Positions 47,498 through 58,319 of a DNA stretch of 64,000 bases are shown piece by piece (positions within the stretch are counted from its first letter, which is position 1; the number at the start of each line of letters is the position of its first letter). Position numbers and translations under genes: made by a program. This stretch comes from Cephalopachus bancanus. Taxonomy: Eukaryota > Chordata > Mammalia > Primates > Tarsiidae. Under the pieces are notes generated by a model, which searched no databases, was not told the DNA's origin, and was given only the letters and a program-made list of their open reading frames with translations. The DNA is taken from positions 3,224,001 to 3,288,000 of the forward strand of contig JAPVLO010000097.1 in assembly GCA_027257055.1 (NCBI GenBank). Reading direction: 5' to 3'.

Positions 47498-48275
47498 AAA
47501 CATCTTAAATTTGGTCACTAAGTAACAGGAGATATAGCTGTCAGGATCTGATCTACATGCTTTTGAATCTGATCTACATGTATATTTTATTAACACACAA
47601 GCATTCTTCATCTAGTCATTTAGTCTTCCTTAAGGAATTTCTATTAGCCAAAGCTTACTGTATATTTTTACGTAACTATTTGTAATAAAGCATAAAAAAG
47701 AACACTAAAATATTATTGGTGATTGTTTTTGAGCTAATGAATGCTTTAAATTAGTGTTATTTTTGCTTTTTATTTATTGGGCTGCAAATTAATATTTATT
47801 AATATTAATACCAATATGAAAGTGTGGTAGAAATATATCTATTATATCTAAGGGAACATCCATTTCTAAGAAGTTCTTTTAAAGATTTTTATACACATCA
47901 ACTACAGAAAAGCAAAAATCATAGAAAGAAAAAAATTACAAGCTAACAATGCAAAATAATTCAGCAAATTCAGAAAGATATTTAATGAAAATTGCTAAGC
48001 TGATTAAGGTAACATGTAATATTTATTTCTAAAATTATTTTATTTGTTATTCTTGTGATTATAATTTTTTGAGATTGAAAATCATGACTGATCAAATTAA
48101 CAAGAATGTGTGAACTAACATTTAGTAGCAATGTGCACATTTTTATTGATCCATTCACACACCTTCTTGGTTTTTCTATTTTATTTCTGATATTTAGAAT
48201 AAAGTTGTGAGAAAGCTGGGTATATAGAATTAATTGTGTAGATTGTAGAGACTAACAAGTAAAGTGACCTTTAAG

Positions 48276-48340
48276 AAATAAAGCTAAAATTATAGATTTG
48301 GGTCAATGACTGTGCCAGGTCTACAATTTTAGCTTTATTT
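48276..48340. repeat. Short hairpin-forming inverted repeat
   Basis: Arms of 21 bp (48276-48296 and 48320-48340) match at 20 of 21 positions when inverted, with a 23-nt loop. Total 65 nt, within the size range of microRNA precursors and also of tiny palindromic MITE remnants. No other evidence of transcription. Confidence 0.8.
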
Positions 48341-49689
48341 ACACTGATTTTAAATAACAAGGGAGACTGGTAATAGAAAAATATGAATTCTAAATTATTT
48401 CACCTTCCCAAGAGAGTTATATTTATGCCAGTGCAATGAAGTTTATATGCTGCTTGAGATATGTTATGAGGAAGATAAATACCCAAGGTCAATTTTGGCT
48501 TCTTTGCTGTATGACAAAATATGTAATATGCTGTTAAGGAAAAATATCATATAAATTACTATATATATTCCTTATATATAATTTTATTTTATTAGCAATG
48601 TTTGTGTAGTCTTACAATAGACATAGAGACAATACACTGGAGAAATTAGTTTCTGATTTAGAGACAAAATTTATTTCGCTGGTGAGTCATTGTGTTTTCA
48701 GGAAAGATGACTCTTAATGAGAACACATATGTTTATGCTAAATAACCTGTAACACCAACTGAGGTGGCACAGTCACCTCACCATTAAGAAGATTGATTTT
48801 GCCTCAGTGTATCACTTACGAGAGAAGTACCCTTCAGGTAAGTTGAATAAGTTATCAAGCATGTAGCTTAAATGAGCAGTGACGATTCCAAGGGAGGTAG
48901 GAGAATTGTAACTAGAAGACAGGCAGTCATCTTTCAAAATAAAGTTGACCATATACTGTGTCTATTACTTTCCCTCTTCTTAATCTTTTTACCTCTTTAA
49001 TAACATTTGCCAAGAAAAATACACCTTTTTTACTAAACAGTATTCACTATATGCGCTACTCACTGGAAGAAGTACTTAATTATCATTTTTAGAATAATGA
49101 GAGTATATTCAGGAAATTCTGAGTGCTCTTCAAGTGCAAATAGTTTCAAAACTAGCATTGTAATTGTTATAATTATGTTAATTACAACAACATGGTGGTT
49201 TTTCCACGGTCGCTTTTCTGCAAGCTTCACAAGGTTCATAGACTTCATTGAGACTTCTCAACTCTCAAATTTCATATTTATTAGACTAGTCGGTCCCTTT
49301 GTAATCATTCCCTCTCTGTTTCAGGTATTTGCTTGACTCTCATTTTCAAGTTCTTTCTAAATAAATCAGAAATAAATCTTATCTTTTCCTTTAAAAATTC
49401 ATCCTTTTTTGACTGAATAAATTCTTGCAATAGATCTATAGTTAGGCATTTTTAGCATAGTCCACTGAAACTTTTCAGAAAAAAAAATTATACATAAGAA
49501 AAATTTAAAAAGAGCAACACCTTGAAAACATTAATGCAAATTGCTCAAGAATAAATACTTTTACCCTAAATATTGAATCTAGGCAATATGTCTTACCTCA
49601 AGGTTTTCTGGTAAATTTTCTTTTTAAATGTGATCTCAGAGATTCAAAGACAAATGGAAAGCACATATGAGAAAGAATTAGGGAGAAAT

Positions 49690-49715
49690 GGAGAGAGAGG
49701 AGAGAGAGAAAAGAC
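49690..49715. repeat. GA-rich low-complexity tract
   Basis: Imperfect GAGAGA/GGAGAG run. Confidence 0.8.
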
Positions 49716-50077
49716 GGGATGACTGTATTGCTTCTCATCTAGCCTCAAAAGTTACATAGAGTCACTTCTCATATTTTATTTTCTAGAAGCAAATCACAAA
49801 GAGTGACCCGGAATCAAAGGGAAGAAAATTAAAAAGCAAAAATCCCATCACAGAGAGCTATTTAAATAATTATAGTAGACCTATAAGCTGGAATTCTATG
49901 CAGCTATTAAAAAATAAGAATTGACTCCAAGAAGTATTAAGTGAAAAATAAAAGAGTAGCCGAGTTTAAACTTGCATTTGCCTGAAAAACAAATTTGGAA
50001 CAAAGCCAATAAAACAGTGGGTGTCCTGGGCAGTGTGGAGCTGCAGAGGAAACTGTACCGATTAAGAATGAGGGAAA

Positions 50078-50235
50078 TGGGGGGAGGGGAAGGGGGAAGG
50101 GACTAATGGTAGTAAACATCTGTCTGGGGACAGTGAGACACCTCTTATCAACAAGGGGGCCTGAACAAAGCATATTTGTATACCGAACCCTTAACTGTAC
50201 CCCACAATATCATAATAAAAATATTGATTTAAAAA
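50078..50235 (+). mobile_element. Very short L1 insertion (3'UTR only)
   Basis: About 158 bp: a G-rich 'ggggggaggggaaggggg' start, the CTTAACTGTACCCCACAATA motif and an A-rich end, identical in layout to the 3'UTRs at 23160-23362 and 51790-51990. Perfect 11-bp TSD AATGAGGGAAA at 50067-50077 and 50236-50246. Confidence 0.92.
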
Positions 50236-50418
50236 AATGAGGGAAAAGTAGTTTTTTAAAAAATTATTTGTTTATATATTTTGCATTTTGATTTTTAATT
50301 CATTACATATCCAAAGGTATTTTGTATAATGTAAATATATAATGCCAGCCTCAAACATAATAATTATATTAACTTGTTCTTTGTGCATAGGACTACTGTT
50401 GTGATAAATGCTTAAACA

Positions 50419-51990
50419 TCTACAAATTCAATGCAATACCAATCAAATTACCAGCAACATTCTTCTCAGACATGGAAAAAACAACACAGGAATTCATATG
50501 GAAACACAAACGTCCAAGAATAGCCAGAACAATCCTCAGCAAAAAAACCAAAGCAGGTGGTATCACATTACCAGACTTCAAACTTTACTATAAAGCTACA
50601 ATCATCAAAACAGCTTGGTATTGGTACAGGAACAGGCATATAGATCAATGGAATAGAATTGAGATTCCAGAAGCAAAACCTCAATTTCTCAACCAACTCA
50701 TCTTCGACAAAGCCCCCACCACCTACCACTGGGGAGAGGAGAACCTATTCAGTAAATGGTGCTGGGAAAACTGGCTGACCACATGCAGAAGATTGAAACA
50801 GGACCCCTATCTATCCCCATGCACAAAGGTTAACTCCAAATGGATCAGAGACCTAAATGTAAAACCTCAAACCATAAGAACCTTAGAAAAGGAAAGAAAT
50901 ACCCTCATGGAAATTGGAACTGGCATCCAATTCCTGAACAAAACCCGAAACCCACAGGTCATAAGAGAGAAGATAGACAAGTGGGACCTTATTAAACTAA
51001 CAAGCTTCTGCAAAGTCAAAGAAACCATCAAGAGAGCAGGGAGACAGCCTACAGACTGGGAAAAAGTATTTGCCAACTCCAGGTCTGACAAAGGCTTAAC
51101 ATCCTGGATCTACAAGGAACTCAAACATGCTGAAAAGAAAAAAAACAAACAACCCCATTATAAAATGGGCAAAAGTTATGAACAGACACTTCACAAAAGA
51201 AGATATCCGAGCAGCCAACAAACACATGAAGAAATGCTCAACCTCACTAATCATCAGGGAGATGCAAATCAAAACCACACTGAGATACCACCTAACTCCA
51301 GTCAGAATGGCAATTATTAACAACTCATAAAATAACAGCTGCTGGGTAGGGTGTGGTGAAAAGGGAACACTTCTACACTGTTGGTGGGAGTGTAAACTAG
51401 TGCAACCTCTGTGGAAAGCAGTGTGGCGATTCCTAAAAGATCTAAAAATCAACCTTCCATATGACCCCGCATTCCTCCTACTGGGAATATGCCCTGAAGA
51501 CCTCAAATCACTCTACAAAAAAGATACCTGCACACGTATGTTTATCACAGCGTTGTTCACAATAGCAAGAACCTGGAAACAACCATGCTGCCCATCAAAA
51601 GAGGACTGGATTAAAAAAATGTGGTACATATACACGATGGAATACTACGCAGTCATAAAAAAGAACAAAATCATGAATTTCGCAGCAACCTGGATGGAAC
51701 TAGAGTCTATAATACTGAGTGACCTCTCACAGAAACAAAGATCCGAGTATTGCATGTTCTCACTCATATAATGGACCTTGAACATCCAATGTAATACTAT
51801 AAGAAAATGACTGACGGTACTGGGAAACTATGGGGGGGAGGGGGATGGGATTAACAGTCGCAAATATCTGTCTGGGGATGGGGAAACACCTCTTATCAAC
51901 AGGGTGCCCGAATGAAACGTAGTTGTACACCTAACCCTTAACTGTACCCCACAAAATCATAATAAAAAACATTGATTAAAAAAAATAAGT
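50419..51990 (+). mobile_element. Young L1, 5'-truncated (1.57 kb)
   Basis: Late ORF2 plus 3'UTR ending in an A-rich tail. The best preserved ORF2 text in the window. No convincing TSD found. It starts 184 bp beyond the 50078 insertion, in the same orientation. Confidence 0.92.
50472..51771 (+). pseudogene. L1 ORF2 C-terminal region (fragment)
   Basis: A frame of 282 codons (50472-51320) is open without stops, reading [40 protein letters not shown] and then ELKHAEKKK: the part of ORF2 after the reverse-transcriptase palm. After a frameshift the C-terminal block continues at 51400-51771 with PEDLKSLYKKDTCTRMFITA and ends QKQRSEYCMFSLI. The endonuclease and catalytic palm are absent because of 5' truncation. 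Its relative intactness marks a recent insertion. Confidence 0.9.
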
Positions 51991-51994
51991 TGTC

Positions 51995-53055
51995 TAACAA
52001 ATGGTAGTAGATTTACATGTAATTCACTATTAATGTGTTTCATTTAGAATGTACTGATTTTTATTTCATGAATATAATTAATGCATATTTTCATGTGTGC
52101 TTTTAAATTACTTCTAAAATTAACTAATATTTGTACATGCCAATCAAAAGATTTGAGTAACTGTGCAAGATTGATTGTAGACATTTCCACTGTCTTTTTA
52201 ACAGCTCCTCTTTCATGTAAATTTGTCATAAAATCCTCTTGATGGAAAACATATCTACTTGTCCCATTAGATTTAACATAAAGAGCATTACAGATAACAA
52301 AATGTTAAAATGAAGAGTGTTGAAGAAGAATAAGTAAATTATACACAATACTATATGCTTGAAAAGTTAACCAGAGGAAGGGAATCTACCCAATTCATTT
52401 TCTGTTCCTTGAAATGATATAGGGAGATATATTAATTTGTCTGCAGATTTTTACAAGGTAATTTACAATTTCATTTTAATTTGCAGAAAGATTTAGCAAT
52501 GAATCATTTAGAAACAAAGGAAGCTAGCTGAAAACAGAATTATTGATTGGATTTGATAAATTGATATAGGAGATAGAAAGGTTAGGGAGGAATTTTCAGT
52601 GATCAATAATAGATTAAGGGGAATTAGCAGAAGAATATGACTAGGGAAAGAGGCAACATAACATCACATTGAGGATTCTTTATTACGGAGCCTAAAGCAA
52701 AACCGCTACTTAGCTAAGAATTCTTGTTAGTAGTAAAACTAATTTATCCTTTTTGACCCATTTTCCAGAAAACCTTCTGATCTAATCTGAATACTCAATT
52801 AATATGAAACAAGATATCCAGATTTCTCAAAGATATTCATATCATTTTTATGATTGGACAAAAAGTCTCCAATAATGCCTGTCTGAAAGCTGGGGCTTGG
52901 AAATAAAAATTAAAGGGTCTGAATCAATCCAGTTCCCAACTTGGTGTCTTATGTCTGTACAATTGAGACAAGTTATTCTGTTTCAACTGGGCGACATTTC
53001 TAATACTCTATTTCATAGAATACTCTCTTCACATAATTCAGTCCCTTAATAATTC
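51995..53055. other. AT-rich noncoding DNA
   Basis: No gene seen. 52930-53050 may contain an eroded ancient SINE. Confidence 0.45.
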
Positions 53056-53584
53056 TAAAAACATTCTTTTTGGATTCGGTCAACATATGTTTATTGTGTT
53101 TGTTGCATTTTTATTATGTGATAAAGACCATTTTAGATACTGATGATAAGCAAACATAAGCAATAATTCTTACTGGAAAAAATTATATTCTTGTGAGAAT
53201 AACAAATTATCAAAAGAGATTAGTAAAATGTATGCTATTTCATGTTGTAACGCATACTATAGAAAAAAAAAAGCAGAAACGCTTATTTGTGAGTATGGCA
53301 AATATTTCAATTTTTTATAGGGCCAACAGGGAAGATCGCTTGGAGGAAGCGGAATCTAACTAAAGACCTGAAAGAGGAGCATGGACGAATTATGAAGATG
53401 TCATTGAAGATGTCATTTAGATACTGTTCAAGGTGACAGGCAGAAACTACCAGGAACTGGAACAATGTCATATGTGCTTGAGGGATAGATTTTTACAAAG
53501 TAGTTTGAAATTTAATTTTAATTTTGGAAAAAAAAATCACAAAGGGTAAATCAAATAAACTAAATGAAAATAGAAATTATTAAC

Positions 53585-54214
53585 TGCCATGACCCACGCA
53601 GCTGCCTTGAGGGTCCCGAGAGAGAACGGCGAGAGATTAAGAAAGACACAGACATAAAGACATAAAGAAACGCTGGGGCCAGGTGGGACACATTCCTCGA
53701 ATGGAGGAGAAATGACCTCAAACTAGCTCAGCACGTTTATTTTATAATCAAGCACAAAGGAAGTTGGAAGGGATTCAAGGTCTGTGAGGGAGCTATAGCG
53801 GAATTTCGTTGCTACCTAAATGCCAAGCTGTTCCGCAGGTATCTTGCTGTAGTTAAGACTTTATCTGTACTGTGGGCAGCTGGATGTGTGGGCATCTGAG
53901 ACTCCGTTCTGTGTAGCAGGCTGCATTCTTCGCTGTTTGGCTAGGATGCAGAGCAACCAATCGAGACCTTGCCTAAACTTGGGGCCTTGCCTTGCTTAAG
54001 GCCTACCATAGTGACAGTGGTCGTCCGCTCCCCACATCTCTCCTGATGCATGGGCTCTGAGACGCCATTCCATGTAGCAGGCTGCATCCCTTGCTCTTTG
54101 GCTATGATGTAGAGCAACCAAGCAAGACCTTGCCTATGCTTGGGGCCTTGCCTTGCTCAAAGCCTGCTGTCGGGACAGCGCTCATTCGCTCCCACATCTC
54201 ACCCGTTCCCCACA
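53585..54214 (-). mobile_element. Solo LTR of an ERVK-like endogenous retrovirus
   Basis: 630 bp. On the minus strand it begins TGTGGGGAACGGGTGAGATG and ends GGGTCATGGCA, with TG...CA ends. A 6-bp duplication ATTAAC/ATTAAT flanks it (53579-53584 and 54215-54220). A minus-strand AATAAA lies near 53737-53742. The 6-bp TSD and the TGTGGGG start favour the ERV2/ERVK group. The U3-side half contains two tandem copies of a unit of about 150 bp. No internal genes remain. Confidence 0.85.
53895..54204 (-). repeat. Tandem duplication within the LTR U3
   Basis: Units 53895-54043 and 54056-54204 share, in order, 'tctgagac', 'tgtagcaggctgcat', 'agagcaacca', 'cttggggccttgccttgct' and 'cccacatctc', with an offset of 161 bp and about 80-85% identity by eye. 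Confidence 0.9.
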
Positions 54215-54508
54215 ATTAATTGCTTTTGATGAGTTAATTTTGGAGATTGGAAGTTTTGGAGGGGCCTACATTATTGAGGAATTGGGAAAAAGTCCGTGTG
54301 ACTGGATGGAGCCAACTGACCAGCAAGGGCAGTAGCAGAAGATACATCAGACAGGTTATGAGGGGCCAGGTCCCATAATGCTTACAGTCCTTTTCACTGA
54401 CTTTCATTTTGAATCTGATGGTTTGAGAAAAGGTGAGGCACGATCTGATATAGTCAACTGAAAGGTGATGAGAATGAGAGAAAGAAGTGAGTAAAGAATG
54501 ACCGCAAT

Positions 54509-54640
54509 TTTTTTTTTTTTTTTTTTGAGTAGGAGTCTCACTCGGTGGCCCAGACTGCAGTGCAGTGGCTGCTCCCGGCCACCGCAGCCTCGCCTGCTGG
54601 GCTCCGGCGATCCTTCCGTCTCAGCCTTCCGAGTAGCAAA
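54509..54640 (-). mobile_element. Half Alu (right monomer only)
   Basis: The antisense T-run and right monomer stop at 'cagccttccgagtagc'; the linker and left monomer are missing, as in a 5'-truncated insertion. GCAATTTTTTT before and GCAAAATTTTTTT after may be the TSD. Confidence 0.88.
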
Positions 54641-54864
54641 ATTTTTTTTTTTATCAGAGTACCTTAAGAGGATGACTGGAATCCAAGAAAGGGAAAACTG
54701 CTGGTAAAGTTTTAGAAGGAAAATGAAAAGTTTGGTTTTGGCCAGGCTAACAAAAAAAATATAATAAATATCCTAATGGAGATTTCAGGTAGGCAATTGG
54801 GATACATGTATATGAAGTTCATGGGAAAATGACCTATTGAGAAATAGAAATTTAAGACCATTAG

Positions 54865-55160
<296 letters not shown>

Positions 55161-55189
55161 TGGATTTGGATGAGATCACCTAGGGAAGT

Positions 55190-56665
55190 GAAAAGATGAA
55201 AATCTGTCCACTCTCATTTTGATGATTGAGCCATGGTCGGTCCACTCCAATGCACAGAAACCGGACAAGGAGATACAAGTAGAGAAACGGCGAAGATGAG
55301 GTTAGAGGGGTGGGAGATTGAGGTTCTGGTCCAATTTTAGAATCTGTATCTTTAGAGATCACTTGTCTCTCATTTTGAAGCTGAGTCTTCTGATTTTTTA
55401 AATGTAAATGTCATGTTAATATGAATATTTTCTCCACTAATAATCTATTCTTGATTTCATATAGGACCCACAAAAAAGTATTTTTTTTATTTTCCTCAGC
55501 TGCAAATGGGTGATTCTAAATGAGAAGCTGAAGAACAAAAAAAAATCCCTTAAATGTGCTATGATTTATGTGGGATATAAGGGAGAAAGAATTTGCAAAG
55601 AGAAGTTGTTAATTCTGGGTAATCTAGAGAAACTCTGATTTCAGATATTGTGTTGTCCTTGTAAACTATCAACATTTTGCAGGATTTTTAATATGTAGGT
55701 ATCAAAAATGCATTCTCCAACTTTCTTCTCACATCCAAAAGTGACACAAAAATCTCTTTCTCCCAATGTGTTCACTGCATTGTTAAAATACACATAAACT
55801 TGTGTTTCTGTATGTAAGAATCATTAATAATCAGATAGTATCATGTGTATTTGAACATGTCCAAATAACTTTAACTGTTTCAGTAAATCTTCTATTTTTA
55901 ATTTATGCTCTCACTCTCTCTCACCATACCCACACACTATGCAGATTCAGTCCAAGAAGAAATTATCTTTATTAGGGGAACAAAACTGGTCAGACTTATT
56001 AACTTTACTTTTAAAACTATCCCCCATGAAAGATCTACTGTTATTTGGTCTTTGAGTTGCTTGCTTATATTTTATGGCCCTCTAGAGAATAATTAACATA
56101 TTCACAATATATTTTTCTAAGAAACAGAATATAGGAATAGAAACTCAGATACTCATATTAATTTTCTAACACACGTGAACTACCACCCTATCCCATAATT
56201 ACATTAATGCATCGTCCCATGACTGCAAATTATTTATATGCTATGAGACAACAAAGTAATGTTTTCTTTTTCTACATAATTGGAAATATGTGCATTATGC
56301 ACATATCAAACTACATATACACAATTAATATTAATAGTAATTGAGTGCCTATTAGAAAAAGACCAAACACTTTGTAGTCACTGTTATGTTTCATAAAATG
56401 AATAAAGTAGGAAGTTCTAGCAAACAACTAGTCCATATATTTTCACGTATTTACAAATGAAAGAAAAGGTCCATAAAGTTTAAAGCCCAATTTGACATAA
56501 TAGCAGACACCAGCTCTGTATTTCTAACCATTATTCATTTTATTTTCTCAGTAACCCACAAAATTCAGTCAGAGTAAATCCCTAATATATTATATTTGCA
56601 CACAAAACAACTCTAAACTGCCTTCCAAAGTAAGAATTTTGATAATATACAAGATATACTTGTAT
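55190..56665. other. AT-rich noncoding DNA
   Basis: No gene or named repeat seen apart from a short palindrome at 56286. Confidence 0.5.
56286..56306. repeat. 21-bp near-perfect palindrome
   Basis: ATATGTGCAT, T, ATGCACATAT: the two 10-bp arms are exact inverted copies around one central base. Confidence 0.9.
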
Positions 56666-56669
56666 TTAA

Positions 56670-57500
56670 TACACTTTTTTAAAATTTCAGAATAATTTTA
56701 GATGGGGGAAAAAGTTGCAATAATAGCACTGAGTTCTTATATACCTTTCACCCAATTCTCTCCAGTGCTAATATTTTTTATTACCATAACATACTGGTAC
56801 ATCAAAATTGTTTAATCAACAGTGTATACACTGTTATGGTAAACTGAACTACAGATTTTAGTTTGATTTCACTAGTTTTTCTTACTGTGCCAGGATCCAA
56901 TGCAGAATACCACACTGCATTTAATCATCATGTCTACTTATTTTCTATAACCTTGAGAGTTTTGAGGATTGCTAGTCAGATATTTTGTTCAGTATTATTC
57001 ATTTTGTCTTTCTCTGATTTTGTGACTAGATTGGGATTAAGAGTTTTGGAGAATTTCACAAATATGAAGTATCCCTCTTTTTCACATCATTTCAAAGGGG
57101 ATATATGCAATAAATAAATATGATTTGCTTCTGATGATGTTTACGTTGGTCACTTGGTTAAAATAGCTCCACTCTAGAATTAAGTTTCTCTCCCTTTCTA
57201 TACTTTATTATTTGGAAACCTGCCAATAAATGCAGGTGCCCCCTTCTGGAGAGGAAAGCAGTTAAGTAATTATTAATTATATCAATGTGGCCTCATGCAT
57301 ATTTATTTTATACTTTGGGCTATAACTCAAAGTTAGGTTACTTACTTGTGGCTTAAATTGTCCCAGCGTTGATCTTGGGAGTTTTCTTCAGGTTGGCTCC
57401 TGTGTCTCTTTGATGTACTTCAGTCCTGTTTTTCGAGTAATTTCTTGCTTTCTAATGCTATAAGATGCAAGTGTCATTTTCTTTTTTCCCGTTCCAGCCA
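56670..57500 (-). mobile_element. Old L1M 3'UTR, minus strand
   Basis: 'aaaaagttgcaataatagca', 'gccaggatccaatgcagaat', 'ttaatcatcatgtctactta' and 'gatgtttacgttggtcactt' follow the antisense L1M 3'UTR order, as in the copies at 34990 and 42310. Confidence 0.78.
56818..56835. repeat. 18-bp perfect palindrome
   Basis: AACAGTGTATACACTGTT is its own reverse complement. It lies within old L1 3'UTR text. Confidence 0.95.
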
Positions 57501-57555
57501 TAGAATCAGACTTTTCTCAAAAGAATGTTGATTCCCTTTATTGTTTAATAGAATT

Positions 57556-58318
57556 TGTTACTGGAATAAAGGGAGCTGCTTCCAACACGAGATGGTCGGG
57601 TGGCAGGTTCTTGTGTCATGTTTGGAAAGAACTTGCAAACAGACACACTGAGAAGTGGGATAAGCAAAGAGTACACTTCCAAGAAAGGGGAGCCGACAGA
57701 AACAGCCTATGGAAAGCTGCTGCTTCTACCTCAACCTATTGTTGAGCTATGACTTGTATTCTTTTGGGTGCTGAAGAGTGGGTTTGAGGTGGGCTTTTCC
57801 TAGAACTGGGTGATTTTAGGGTTAAATCTCTATTACTTTTCCTTCACATTGGGCAGGGGAGTTTCAAGACTGTCATGACACCCTGGTGGGTGAAGTTTTG
57901 TAACACCACAATGCTAATAATTTTATAATGAAAGGAAAAGTAGGTCATGGTTATCCTAGGTCAACGTTGGCTTATTGATGAGCATGCTCCAGGGGATCTC
58001 TAAGCTAGTTCCCGTCTAACTGGTGGTTGGCTCTTGACTGCAAGCATCCTAGATAAAAGGTCTAAAATGTTGCAGGCGTATCTGATAAGAGTTTAACAGT
58101 TAGGTAGGTGTGAAGTTTCCTATAGCAAGGCCACTTGCTTGCACCTGTTTTGCAAGGGATCCTGCAGGTGTCTGTAAGCTGGGAGCTTTTCTATAGCCCT
58201 GCAATTTCTTTAACCTAACCTGCTTACTCTATCAGACTGATACTTAAAAATGAGTTAGGGCTCTGGGAATGCTTATTTCTATTAGGATATCATTCCTTAT
58301 AGTCCTTGCCAGTGAACA
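57556..58318 (-). mobile_element. Probable ERV LTR, minus strand
   Basis: Begins TGTTACTGG and ends CCAGTGAACA (near-matching inverted ends), GC-richer than its flanks. Read on the minus strand it has LTR-like text such as AGATCCCCTGGAGCATGCTC and a T/C-rich 3' third. No convincing TSD or polyadenylation signal was found, so boundaries and class (ERV1 suspected) are uncertain. Confidence 0.45.
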
Positions 58319-58319
58319 T

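Larger units (their letters stand above)
47498..49860. other. AT-rich noncoding DNA
   Basis: No gene seen; one short inverted repeat is annotated separately. The frame at 49097-49336 has no family features. Confidence 0.5.

Noticed and set aside
49097..49336. Frame with a hydrophobic segment (IVIVIIMLITTTWWFF)
   Set aside because: AT-rich chance frame. The overlapping minus-strand frame is equally open, and no homology is recognised.
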